A stretch of 64,000 nucleotides of DNA from a virus. The stretch lies in the IMG/VR virus record IMGVR_UViG_3300025646_000024, positions 16,264 to 80,263 of that record; one strand, 5' to 3'. Numbering within the stretch: the stretch's first letter is position 1; every line of letters starts with the position of its first letter. A model generated the notes under the pieces. That model saw nothing but the letters and a program-made list of their open reading frames with translations. It searched no databases and was not told where the DNA came from. Positions 49,608 through 58,163 of this stretch are shown here, piece after piece. Position numbers and translations under genes: made by a program.

Positions 49608-50999
49608 ATGTTTAATTCAGAACAGCTACAAAGAAAATGGGCTCCTATTCTGGAGCATAATGATCTAAGTCCAATTACAGACAGATATCGTAAAGCAGTA
49701 ACCGCAGTTCTACTTGAGAACCAAGAGCAATTCCTCCGTGAAGAGCGTGGTGTTCTTTCAGAAGTTGCTGTAAACAGCACTGGTTCATTCACTGCAGGTG
49801 GTGCTGGTGTAGGCGCACATGGCTTCTCAGGTAGTGCAGCTGCTGCTGGTCCAGTTGCTGGTTTTGATCCAGTTCTAATCAGCCTAATCCGCCGTTCAAT
49901 GCCTAAGCTAATTGCTTATGACATTTGCGGTGTTCAGCCAATGAGCGGTCCTACTGGACTAATCTTCGCAATGCGTGCTCATCGTGGTACTGACCGTAAT
50001 GGTAATGGTGCTACTCCAAACGTATTTGACAACGAGACTTTCTTCAACGAAGTTCCAACTGGCTTCTCTGCTGCTGGTGGTGCATACTCTGCTGCAACTG
50101 GCGAGACTGCAACCAACCCAGGTGTACTAAACGCTGCTTCTCCTGGTGATTATGCTGCTGTAGGTGCCATGAACACCAACCTCGCAGAAGCTCTAGGTGA
50201 AAGCGGAAGTGAGTTCCGTGAAATGAGCTTCTCAATCGAGAAGACCACTGTAACAGCAAAGAGCCGTGCTCTAAAAGCTGAGTACACCCTAGAACTCGCA
50301 CAAGACCTCAAGGCTATCCATGGTCTTGATGCTGAGACTGAGCTTGCAAACATCCTAAGCTCAGAGATTCTAACTGAAATCAACCGTGAAGTTGTACGTA
50401 CCATCTACGTAACCGCTAAGCCTGGTGCTCAGAACAACGTAGCTAACGCTGGTACTTTCGACCTCGACGTTGACTCAAATGGCCGTTGGTCAGTTGAGAA
50501 GTTCAAGGGTCTACTCTTCCAGATTGAGCGTGATGCAAACGCAATCGGTCATGAGACTCGTAGAGGGAAGGGCAACTTCATCGTTTGTTCCGCAGACGTA
50601 GCAAGTGCTCTAGCTGCTGCTAAGGTAATGGATTACACCCCACTACTCAACACCAGCGACACCCCAGACGACACCGTATCAACTCTAGCTGGTACAATCA
50701 ATGGTCGTATCAAGGTATATGTTGACCCATATTCCGCAAACATCTCTAACGATCACTACTATGTGATGGGTTATAAGGGAAGCAATGCATACGATGCAGG
50801 TCTTTTCTATTGCCCATATGTACCTCTCCAGATGGTACGTTCAATCGGCCAAGACACCTTCCAGCCAAAGATTGGCTTCAAGACCCGTTATGGCATGGTT
50901 GCAAACCCATTCGCAGGTGGTCTAACCCAGCGTTCTGGTGCTCTCCAGGCAAACGACAACGTTTACTACAGAAGAACCCGTGTGATCAATTTGATGTAA
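49608..50999 (+). CDS. 23: Major capsid protein gp23
   Basis: A 463-residue HK97-fold capsid protein. RKWAPILEHNDLSPI opens it, VFSL-type targeting is replaced by NSEQL, and EMSFSIEKTTVTAKSRALKA, LANILSSEILTEINREVVRT and GRIKVYVDPYSAN are the T4-type signature. GFKTRYGMVANPFAGG is near the end. Codon use is GC-richer and more biased than in neighbouring genes, as expected for the most expressed gene. It ends in a strong terminator. No separate gp24 vertex gene is seen here. Confidence 0.96.
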   Translation: MFNSEQLQRKWAPILEHNDLSPITDRYRKAVTAVLLENQEQFLREERGVLSEVAVNSTGSFTAGGAGVGAHGFSGSAAAAGPVAGFDPVLISLIRRSMPKLIAYDICGVQPMSGPTGLIFAMRAHRGTDRNGNGATPNVFDNETFFNEVPTGFSAAGGAYSAATGETATNPGVLNAASPGDYAAVGAMNTNLAEALGESGSEFREMSFSIEKTTVTAKSRALKAEYTLELAQDLKAIHGLDAETELANILSSEILTEINREVVRTIYVTAKPGAQNNVANAGTFDLDVDSNGRWSVEKFKGLLFQIERDANAIGHETRRGKGNFIVCSADVASALAAAKVMDYTPLLNTSDTPDDTVSTLAGTINGRIKVYVDPYSANISNDHYYVMGYKGSNAYDAGLFYCPYVPLQMVRSIGQDTFQPKIGFKTRYGMVANPFAGGLTQRSGALQANDNVYYRRTRVINLM

Positions 51000-51021
51000 T
51001 AACTAATTCACATAATTCAGG

Positions 51022-51044
51022 AGCCCCGAAAGGGGCTTTTTTTT
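51022..51044 (+). terminator. Rho-independent terminator
   Basis: AGCCCC (51022-51027), GAAA tetraloop, GGGGCT (51032-51037), then a run of T. It ends the capsid transcript. Confidence 0.92.
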
Positions 51045-51046
51045 AT

Positions 51047-51057
51047 CTAAATAAATA
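51047..51057 (+). promoter_or_regulatory. T4-type late promoter, overlapping pair
   Basis: CTAAATAAATA directly after the capsid terminator, before gp3. Confidence 0.65.
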
Positions 51058-51067
51058 TAAAACTCCC

Positions 51068-51604
51068 ATGGCTGCTAATTTTATAACTAATTCAGCGTGT
51101 CCAACTAATTTTTTAACAGGAGTTGGATTTCAATTTCAGCTAATTAAATATCCAAAAGTATCCTTCTTTTGCCAATCTGCAACTGTGCCTGGCATATCAC
51201 TTTCAGTAGCAAATCAAGCAACAAGATATAATTACGTACCACATCCTGGAGATGAAATTAATTTTGATGACTTAAATATTCAATTTATAGTTGATGAGAA
51301 CATGACCAACTACATCACTATGCACAATTGGGTTAGAAAATTAGGACATCCGTATTCATCAAGAGATATTCAACAACTTCCTGGGGAAGATCTAGAAGAT
51401 AAAACTTATAGTGATGGGGTACTATTTGTTTTAGATTCTAATTTCAATAAAAAATTTAAAATCGTGTTTAGTGATTTATTCCCAACCAGTATTGGCGGAT
51501 TAACTTTTCAATCCACTGCCACTGATGTGCAATATTTTACCGTAGATGCTACCTTTAAGTATACTATATACGATATATACGACATTAATGACAACAAATT
51601 ATGA
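51068..51604 (+). CDS. 3: Tail completion protein gp3
   Basis: A 178-residue protein (T4 gp3 has 176). The ATG at 51068 follows the late promoter; the frame runs upstream into gp23 but that part is a shadow. VGFQFQLIKYPKVSFFCQSA and TMHNWVRKLGHPYSSRDIQQ fit the tube-terminator family, which is related to gp19. It caps the tube and fixes tail length. Position after gp23 and before uvsY is the cyanophage order. Confidence 0.82.
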   Translation: MAANFITNSACPTNFLTGVGFQFQLIKYPKVSFFCQSATVPGISLSVANQATRYNYVPHPGDEINFDDLNIQFIVDENMTNYITMHNWVRKLGHPYSSRDIQQLPGEDLEDKTYSDGVLFVLDSNFNKKFKIVFSDLFPTSIGGLTFQSTATDVQYFTVDATFKYTIYDIYDINDNKL

Positions 51605-52032
51605 TTGACATTGACTTTATTAAAGATCATTGGGCACAAGATTCCAAAATGGATGAAGACCTACTTGATCATGAATCTATCAAAATTCCACAACTTCATA
51701 GCAAGTATTTAAATTGGCTTTCTGATGTAAGGCTGTTTAAAATTAAAAAAGAGCAAGAGTATAAACGATTACTCAGAGAAAAGTTTGAGTACTACACTGG
51801 AAAATCAGACGCTCAAGTATACAGAGAAAAGCCGTTTGATTTAAAGATACTCAAACAAGATGTTCAATTGTATATTGATTCGGATGAAGAAATTCAGTCT
51901 GCTTTAAATAAACTAAATTATTATAAGGAGATGATATTTTTACTAGAAAGTATTCTTAGTAATATTAGTACTAGAGGCTTTCAAATTAAAAACAGCATTG
52001 ACTGGCAGAAATTTATGCAAGGAAGTATTTAA
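51601..52032 (+). CDS. uvsY: Recombination mediator UvsY
   Basis: A 143-residue protein (T4 UvsY has 137). DFIKDHWAQDSKMDEDLLDH, HSKYLNWLSDVRLFKIKKEQ and KLNYYKEMIFLLESILSNIS follow the family. UvsY loads the UvsX recombinase on gp32-coated single-stranded DNA. Its stop overlaps the UvsW start, and it overlaps gp3 by ATGA, so it may be expressed late as well as from upstream. Confidence 0.92.
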   Translation: MIDIDFIKDHWAQDSKMDEDLLDHESIKIPQLHSKYLNWLSDVRLFKIKKEQEYKRLLREKFEYYTGKSDAQVYREKPFDLKILKQDVQLYIDSDEEIQSALNKLNYYKEMIFLLESILSNISTRGFQIKNSIDWQKFMQGSI

Positions 52033-53504
52033 TGGCTGACGTTATTATCCAGAAGAAAAATGAAGTATATTTAACAGTAGAGTGCGAACCACATATTAAA
52101 TATGAGTTGGCTGAATACTTTACATTTGATGTGCCTAATGCAAAATTCATGCCACAATTTAAAAATAGAATGTGGGATGGAAAAATTAGATTGTTTAGTC
52201 CTCATGAAGGAAAAATCTATGTTGGATTATATGACTATCTAACAGAATGGTTATGCATTAAAAAGTACACATACCTAGATCAAGACAATAAATTCTATGG
52301 TTTACCAAAAGATTCTAACCAAAACATCACTCCAGAGGGTTTAGTAGATTATATTAAATCTCTAAACATTCCATTTAAAGTTAGAGATTATCAATATAAG
52401 GCAATTTACGAAGCAATTAAAAATAATAGAAAACTATTACTATCTCCAACTGCTTCGGGTAAGTCATTAATGATCTATGCAATTGTCAGATATTATCTTG
52501 ACAGAAATTTAAATGTACTTATTATTACTCCAACCACGTCTCTGGTAGAACAACTATCCAAAGATTTTCAAGATTATGGTTGGGGAGAGGAAGCACACAA
52601 AATTTATGCTGGCAAGTCTAAGCAGAGTATTAATCCAGTAACTATTACTACTTGGCAATCAATTTACAAATTACCAAAGAGTTTCTTTGAAAAATATGAT
52701 GTAGTGATTGGAGATGAGGCTCATCAGTTCAAAGCCAAGTCCCTGATTACGATTATGGAAAAACTGCATAATTGTAAGCATAGAATTGGGTTCACAGGTA
52801 CTCTGGATGGGTCCAACACAAATCAACTCGTATTAGAGGGGTTATTCGGTCCTGTTAACAAGGTTATTAAGACCAAAAAACTGATAGACAAGGGCTACCT
52901 CTCAAACCTCAAAATTAATATCCTCTTGCTTCAACATGGAGAATCTATGTTTGAGTCATATCAAGAAGAAATTGATTATATCTGCAAAGATGAAAAAAGA
53001 AACAACTACATTAAAAAGTTAGCTATCAATCAAGATGGTAATACTTTGATATTATTTGCTATGGTAGAAAAACATGGCAAGATACTTCACGAAATAATAA
53101 ATAGTGATGTAGGCCATGAACGAAAAGTGTTTTTCGTATATGGTGGAGTTGATACTGAAGAAAGAGAATTAATTAGAAAATTAACAGAAGAAGAGTCAAA
53201 TGCTATTATCATTGCTTCTTATGGCACTTTTTCTACTGGTATCAATATTCGTAATCTACACAACGTTATTTTTGCAAGTCCAAGCAAATCAAGAATAAGA
53301 AATCTTCAATCAATCGGTAGAGTATTGAGAAAAGGAGACAATAAATCAAAAGCAAAATTATTTGATATTGCAGATGATTTCTCTAAAGGAGATAAAAGAA
53401 ATTATACTTTAAATCACTTAGTAGAACGAATTAAAACTTACTCAGAAGAAAACTTTGAGTACGAGATAATTCCAGTAAATTTTAAAAGGAAAGAACATGA
53501 CTGA
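52032..53504 (+). CDS. uvsW: DNA/RNA helicase UvsW
   Basis: A 490-residue superfamily 2 helicase (T4 UvsW about 590 including UvsW.1). The N-terminal DNA-binding part has MPQFKNRMWDGKIRLF. Walker A LSPTASGKS lies near 137-145, DEAH at 228-231, then GFTGTLDG, and motif VI SIGRVLRKG near the end. UvsW unwinds branched DNA and R-loops, ends origin-primed replication and promotes recombination-dependent replication. Confidence 0.94.
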   Translation: MADVIIQKKNEVYLTVECEPHIKYELAEYFTFDVPNAKFMPQFKNRMWDGKIRLFSPHEGKIYVGLYDYLTEWLCIKKYTYLDQDNKFYGLPKDSNQNITPEGLVDYIKSLNIPFKVRDYQYKAIYEAIKNNRKLLLSPTASGKSLMIYAIVRYYLDRNLNVLIITPTTSLVEQLSKDFQDYGWGEEAHKIYAGKSKQSINPVTITTWQSIYKLPKSFFEKYDVVIGDEAHQFKAKSLITIMEKLHNCKHRIGFTGTLDGSNTNQLVLEGLFGPVNKVIKTKKLIDKGYLSNLKINILLLQHGESMFESYQEEIDYICKDEKRNNYIKKLAINQDGNTLILFAMVEKHGKILHEIINSDVGHERKVFFVYGGVDTEERELIRKLTEEESNAIIIASYGTFSTGINIRNLHNVIFASPSKSRIRNLQSIGRVLRKGDNKSKAKLFDIADDFSKGDKRNYTLNHLVERIKTYSEENFEYEIIPVNFKRKEHD

Positions 53505-53895
53505 ATTCTATGGAATAATTAAATTAATTGATGGAACAGAATTAGTTGGCAATGTAGTTGTATGTGAAGAAGAAGATGGATTTGTTGTAGAGAATCCGTT
53601 TGAAGTATCCGTAGAACCAATATCAACTCCTGCTGGAGAGATGTATAAAGTTGATATGAGACCTTGGATAAAGTTCTCTAAAGAAGATATTTTCTTTATT
53701 GAAAAGAATAAAGTCTTTACTGTAGGTGAAGCAGATAATAAAATATTAACTCTGTATCGTAGTACTCTAAAGAAGTATTTTAATCAAGATAATAACAATA
53801 GAGTATCACTAGATAAGGAATTAGGATTCAAGAATAAGATTGAAGAAGCAAGGAAGCTTCTAGAGAAGTCTTTTAAACTCAATATAGATCTCTAA
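53497..53895 (+). CDS. Sm-like small protein
   Basis: A 132-residue protein. Residues 4-35 (YGIIKLIDGTELVGNVVVCE then DGFVVENPFEV) follow the Sm/Hfq pattern of a first strand, a DGTELxG turn and a bent second strand with the next strand at VENP. This domain occurs in many cyanophages. The C-terminus is a separate basic helix. Sm-like rings bind RNA. Here it overlaps uvsW by eight bases and is followed by the gp55 promoter, so it is in the recombination/late-control region. Confidence 0.65.
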   Translation: MTEFYGIIKLIDGTELVGNVVVCEEEDGFVVENPFEVSVEPISTPAGEMYKVDMRPWIKFSKEDIFFIEKNKVFTVGEADNKILTLYRSTLKKYFNQDNNNRVSLDKELGFKNKIEEARKLLEKSFKLNIDL

Positions 53896-53951
53896 AGAAC
53901 TTAAAATAAAGTTTTGAACCCTGACAGAGTTATTATACACACATCCAGAGG

Positions 53952-54003
53952 TTTTGTCAACCCCCCCCTCCCCCTTGACAAACTCTAGGTATCGTGTTAC
54001 ACT
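53952..54003 (+). promoter_or_regulatory. gp55 promoter with inverted -35 boxes and C-tract
   Basis: TTGACA (53975-53980), 17-bp spacer, TACACT (53998-54003). TTTGTCAA lies upstream in inverted orientation to TTGACAAA with a C-rich tract between them, so a -35 box faces each way. Confidence 0.75.
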
Positions 54004-54029
54004 GAGTACAATTGAAGTAAAAACCTTGA

Positions 54030-54500
54030 ATGAAGAAAAAAGAACATTATGTAAACAATAAGGATTTTCTAGATGCCTTAATGGTTTACAGGAAAGAAGT
54101 TAAGCTAGCTAAAGAAGAAGGAAAGGAAAAACCAAAGGTTCCAAATTATATTGGGGAGTGCTTTCTGAAGATTGCCACTCACCTATCATATCGACCTAAT
54201 TTTGTCAACTACATGTTTAAAGACGATATGATTTGTGATGGTATTGAAAACTGTCTTCAGTATATTGACAACTTTGATCCAGAAAAATCAACTAACCCAT
54301 TTGCATATTTTACACAGATTATTTACTTTGCCTTTCTTCGCAGAATTCAAAAAGAAAAAAAACAGTTAGAAATTAAAACCAAGCTTCTAGAACGATCTGG
54401 ATTCGATGAAGTATTTGCTGCAGACAGTTCTATTATGGGATTCAATATGTCTGATATGAATAGCATTAAGGAAAACCTAGAGTATCGCAACAACCGATGA
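54030..54500 (+). CDS. 55: Late sigma factor gp55
   Basis: A 156-residue protein (T4 gp55 has 185). SYRPNFVNYMFKDDMICDGI ENCLQYIDNFD followed by NPFAYFTQIIYFAFLRRIQK is the sigma region 2 of the gp55 family, which recognises the TATAAATA late promoter and binds host RNA polymerase. With gp45 as sliding activator (T4 knowledge), it switches on the virion genes. The C-terminus lacks an obvious T4-length clamp-binding tail but ends NLEYRNNR. It has its own early-type promoter. Confidence 0.92.
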   Translation: MKKKEHYVNNKDFLDALMVYRKEVKLAKEEGKEKPKVPNYIGECFLKIATHLSYRPNFVNYMFKDDMICDGIENCLQYIDNFDPEKSTNPFAYFTQIIYFAFLRRIQKEKKQLEIKTKLLERSGFDEVFAADSSIMGFNMSDMNSIKENLEYRNNR

Positions 54501-54511
54501 GCATCTAAATG

Positions 54512-54519
54512 TATAAATA
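54512..54519 (+). promoter_or_regulatory. T4-type late promoter, perfect
   Basis: TATAAATA between gp55 and the HNH gene. It would read into gp47 and gp46. Confidence 0.7.
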
Positions 54520-54538
54520 AAATAAACACTTTGATGCT

Positions 54539-55072
54539 ATGGCTAATCAATTTACAAAAGATTCTCTTCCAAGAAGACAGCAAGCAAAGAAAAATGGCGA
54601 TATTACATACCAAGGTTATAAGCCATGTGTTAAATGTGAAAATATCGAAAGATATACAAGTAATGGAAGTTGTGTTAAATGCGAAAGGGAAAAAGGATTG
54701 GTTAAACTTTTAGATGATGAATTAATGGCTCAATACCGAACTAAAGAAAAACACGCTAAAAATAGAGAAAGGAGAAGAGAAATTATTAGAGAAAATAGTA
54801 AACGTTATTCTCAAACAGAAAAAGGTAAAATTTGTTCTAATTTAAGTTCTTCTAATAGAAGAGCAAGAGTTCGTAATCAATTGCCAGATACAGCTGATTT
54901 TGAAAAAATTAAACAAATTTACGCAGAGTGCCGTAGAATAAGTGAAGAAACAGGAATTCCTCACGAAGTTGATCATATTGTTCCAATTTCAAAAGGTGGA
55001 TTGCATCATCAAGATAATCTTCAAATATTAACTAGATTTGAAAACCGATCTAAAGGAGGTCAATTATTATGA
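54539..55072 (+). CDS. Free-standing HNH homing endonuclease
   Basis: A 177-residue basic protein. Cys pairs at 30/33 and 45/48 form an N-terminal zinc ribbon, a long Arg/Lys helix follows, and the HNH core HEVDHIVPISKGG...DNLQILTRFEN lies near 142-172. It is a free-standing homing endonuclease inserted between gp55 and gp47 with its own perfect late promoter. Its stop overlaps the gp47 start (ATGA), so insertion kept translation coupled. Confidence 0.88.
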   Translation: MANQFTKDSLPRRQQAKKNGDITYQGYKPCVKCENIERYTSNGSCVKCEREKGLVKLLDDELMAQYRTKEKHAKNRERRREIIRENSKRYSQTEKGKICSNLSSSNRRARVRNQLPDTADFEKIKQIYAECRRISEETGIPHEVDHIVPISKGGLHHQDNLQILTRFENRSKGGQLL

Positions 55073-56115
55073 GTTTAGTTGCTATCATAACAGACACCCA
55101 TTATGGGGCTAGAAAAAATTCTAAAGAATTTCATGACTACTTTAATCTTTTTTATACTAATATATTTTTTCCGACTATAGAGAAACATAATATTACTACT
55201 GTATTTCATCTTGGTGATGCATTTGATAATAGAAAATCTATTGATTTTCAGAGTTTAGAGTGGGCTAAAAAAAATATTTTTGATAAACTAAAACATTGTT
55301 CCGTTCACATGTTAACTGGAAATCATGATTGCTATTTTAAAAATACTAATAGATTAAATGCACACAATCTACTATTAGATTCATATGATAATATTACAAT
55401 CTATGATGAGATTTGTGATATTGATGTTCTAGGAAACACTATTACAATGGTTCCTTGGATTAACTCTGAAAACCAATTTAAGGTGATGAACCATTTAGAA
55501 AACACAAAGTCAGAAGTTCTGATGGGGCATCTAGAGATTAATGGATTTGAAGCTCATCCAGGGCATATGTTTGAGGGTGGTCTAGATAGAGATATTTTCT
55601 CTAAATTTAAGCGAGTTTATTCTGGTCATTTTCACCACAAGTCAAGAAGTGATAACATTTACTATCTCGGCAATCCATATGAAATGACTTGGAGTGATTA
55701 TAACGAAGAACGTGGGTTCCATCTATATAATTTAGATTCCAGGAAACTTGAATTTATTCGTAATCCATTTAGAATGTTCAAGAAATTTTATTATGATGAT
55801 GCGAAGAATGATTACACTAAAGCAGATCTATCAGAATATGCCGACAGCTACCTTAAAGTCATTGTAGAAAATAAAAACGATTTGTACACCTTTGATAAGG
55901 TAATTGAAAAATTCTATAATGTTGGAGTTCATGATCTAAAAATCATTGAAGACACTCAGGTATTTTCTGATCGAGATGACCAAGAAGTTGCAGAACATGA
56001 AGATACTCTGACTACTTTGCAACGATATATAGAAGATATGAAGAATAATTATGATAAATCTCAGTTGAAATCTATCATAAAATCTATCTATTTAGAAGCT
56101 TCTGAAATTCAGTAA
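55069..56115 (+). CDS. 47: Recombination nuclease subunit gp47 (Mre11-like)
   Basis: A 348-residue metallophosphoesterase (T4 gp47 has 339). TDTHYG (9-14), GDAFDNR (near 49), GNHDCY (near 84), MGHLE, and GHFHH (near 186) are the phosphoesterase motifs of Mre11. With gp46 it resects double-strand ends for recombination and degrades host DNA. It is coupled to the DUF3110 gene and gp46. Confidence 0.94.
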   Translation: MSLVAIITDTHYGARKNSKEFHDYFNLFYTNIFFPTIEKHNITTVFHLGDAFDNRKSIDFQSLEWAKKNIFDKLKHCSVHMLTGNHDCYFKNTNRLNAHNLLLDSYDNITIYDEICDIDVLGNTITMVPWINSENQFKVMNHLENTKSEVLMGHLEINGFEAHPGHMFEGGLDRDIFSKFKRVYSGHFHHKSRSDNIYYLGNPYEMTWSDYNEERGFHLYNLDSRKLEFIRNPFRMFKKFYYDDAKNDYTKADLSEYADSYLKVIVENKNDLYTFDKVIEKFYNVGVHDLKIIEDTQVFSDRDDQEVAEHEDTLTTLQRYIEDMKNNYDKSQLKSIIKSIYLEASEIQ

Positions 56116-56390
56116 TGTATATACTAACTCTCAAAGACAGAAAAGAAGAAGGTGCATATGCAGTAGAAACTTCTGATGGAAGTAAAGTTTTGCAAATGTT
56201 TGTTGATGAGGACGATGCACTTCGATATGTTGGTCTTCTGGAAGCAGATGGTTTCCCTGAATTACAATTAGTTGAAATTGAGGAAGAAGATGCTGTGACT
56301 GTTTGTGAGAGTTTTGGATATAATTATTGTGTTATAACACCTGATGATTTTGTAATTCCTCCTGATACCATTTCCTATGATTTTATTTAA
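56115..56390 (+). CDS. DUF3110 protein
   Basis: A 91-residue acidic protein. YILTLKDRKEEGAYAVET, VDEDDALRYVGLLEADGFPE then CESFGYNYCVI follow DUF3110, a domain otherwise found in cyanobacteria and plastids. Its function is unknown. It lies between the two subunits of the gp46/47 nuclease with overlaps of one and 14 bases, which suggests a role linked to them or simple translational hitch-hiking. Probably host-derived. Confidence 0.8.
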   Translation: MYILTLKDRKEEGAYAVETSDGSKVLQMFVDEDDALRYVGLLEADGFPELQLVEIEEEDAVTVCESFGYNYCVITPDDFVIPPDTISYDFI

Positions 56391-58089
56391 GTCTGTAACG
56401 TATTCTAATTTTCTTGCAGTTGGCAATACACCGATTACAATAAACCTAAATGATGCAAATACAACTCTAATAATTGGATCTAACGGTGCTGGTAAAAGCA
56501 CAGTCATCGAGGCAATCGTATTTGCACTGTTCAACAAGTCCTTTCGCAAGGTCAATAAAAACCAACTTATTAACTCTATAAACGAGAAGGACTGTAAAGT
56601 AGACCTAGAGTTCAGTATAGGATCAAAAGAATACCGTATTATTCGTGGACTCAAACCAAACATCTTTGAGATTTGGATTGATGGGAAACTTTTAGATCAA
56701 GTTGCAGCAGCCTCCGATCAACAGAAGTATCTGGAACAAAACATCCTAAAGTTAAATTACAAATCATTTACTCAAATTGTAATTTTGGGATCCAGTACGT
56801 TTGTTCCTTTCATGCAACTTCCTGCAGCTCATCGTAGAGAAATTATTGAAGATCTTCTAGACATTCGCATCTTCTCGACAATGAATGTTATTCTAAAGGA
56901 TCGAATTAAAACCAATAATGACAACATCAAAACCTTTGAGACTGAGATTCAGTTTTTAAAAGAAAAAGTTGGAATGCAAAAAGATCATATTGATTACATT
57001 ACTAGTCAGTCTCAAAAAAGTATTGATGATAAAAAATCTCAAATACTAGATTACGAAGTGCAGATTAAAGATTGCAATGAAACATATGATAAACTTTGCC
57101 AAGAGTTAGAAGTAAAACACCAAGAACTTTCAGCTCTTCCAAAAATTAATATTAAAGACTTAGAGAAATACAAGACTAAATTTTCAACTAAATTATCAGA
57201 CTATACTACTAACATCAAGTTCTATAATGAAAACGATGTGTGTCCAACTTGCCATCAAGACTTAACTGAAGAAGTTAAGGATACTCACATCTCAAAATGC
57301 AATGAAGAAATAGAAAAACTTGAAACTGCAATCCAAGAAGTAGAACTCAAAATTAAAGAGTCTCAGGTTATCATTGATAAATCTCAAGAGATCTTGACAG
57401 ACATAAATGATTTGAATGTAAAAATTGCATCTCAAAATTACAATTGCAAGAGTCTTCAAAAGTTCATTGATGCACTAGATGATGAAATCAAAAAGATCAA
57501 TGAGACAGATAAAGACATTGCAACTGAAAAGCAAAAACTAACAGCACTTGCTTCCGAAGGAGTAGTACTCAAGAAGCAAGTAGATAAAATGAAGAATAAT
57601 AAAACTTACTATGAAATTGTTTCAACTTTATTAAAAGATACTGGAATCAAATCCAAGATCATCAAAAAATATTTGCCCGTGATGAATCAACTTATCAACA
57701 AATATCTCCAGATGATGGATTTCTATGTAAACTTTAATCTTGATGAGAACTTTGAAGAAACTATTAAATCTAGATTTAGAGATGAGTTTAGTTACACATC
57801 TTTCTCCGAGGGTGAAAAAATGCGAATTGATTTAGCATTGATGTTTACCTGGAGAGCAGTTGCCAAACTTAAAAACTCTGCCAGTACAAATTTACTTATT
57901 TTGGATGAAGTATTTGACAGTTCACTTGACACCTCAGGCACGGAAGATTTTCTAAAAATACTTCGTGGAATTGATAGTGACACAAATGTGTTTGTTATCT
58001 CTCACAAAGGTGACATGCTACATGATAAGTTTGAAAAAGTCTTACAGTTTGAAAAAGTCAAGAACTTTAGCAAAGTAAAAGAGCTATAA
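56377..58089 (+). CDS. 46: Recombination nuclease subunit gp46 (Rad50-like)
   Basis: A 570-residue SMC-type ATPase (T4 gp46 has 560). Walker A GSNGAGKST is near 34-42; coiled coils flank a zinc hook CPTC (289-292); signature SFSEGEKMRIDLAL is near 475-488 and Walker B LLILDEVFDS near 505. It drives the gp47 nuclease. Confidence 0.94.
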   Translation: MILFKSVTYSNFLAVGNTPITINLNDANTTLIIGSNGAGKSTVIEAIVFALFNKSFRKVNKNQLINSINEKDCKVDLEFSIGSKEYRIIRGLKPNIFEIWIDGKLLDQVAAASDQQKYLEQNILKLNYKSFTQIVILGSSTFVPFMQLPAAHRREIIEDLLDIRIFSTMNVILKDRIKTNNDNIKTFETEIQFLKEKVGMQKDHIDYITSQSQKSIDDKKSQILDYEVQIKDCNETYDKLCQELEVKHQELSALPKINIKDLEKYKTKFSTKLSDYTTNIKFYNENDVCPTCHQDLTEEVKDTHISKCNEEIEKLETAIQEVELKIKESQVIIDKSQEILTDINDLNVKIASQNYNCKSLQKFIDALDDEIKKINETDKDIATEKQKLTALASEGVVLKKQVDKMKNNKTYYEIVSTLLKDTGIKSKIIKKYLPVMNQLINKYLQMMDFYVNFNLDENFEETIKSRFRDEFSYTSFSEGEKMRIDLALMFTWRAVAKLKNSASTNLLILDEVFDSSLDTSGTEDFLKILRGIDSDTNVFVISHKGDMLHDKFEKVLQFEKVKNFSKVKEL

Positions 58090-58101
58090 GCAATCCTTAT
58101 G

Positions 58102-58140
58102 GTCCACCCCATTGACATGGTGGGGTGGACCTGTTACTAT
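58102..58140 (+). promoter_or_regulatory. Promoter with -35 in hairpin loop
   Basis: GTCCACCCCA (58102-58111) and TGGGGTGGAC (58121-58130) are perfect 10-bp arms. The loop starts with the -35 TTGACA (58112-58117); TACTAT (58135-58140) is 17 bases on. Confidence 0.75.
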
Positions 58141-58163
58141 ATGAGGACTGAATTGAGGCACCT

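Noticed and set aside
50810-51067. Extended N-terminus of gp3 reading through the end of gp23
   Set aside because: This part is out of frame with gp23 and separated from gp3 by a terminator and late promoter; the start is at 51068.
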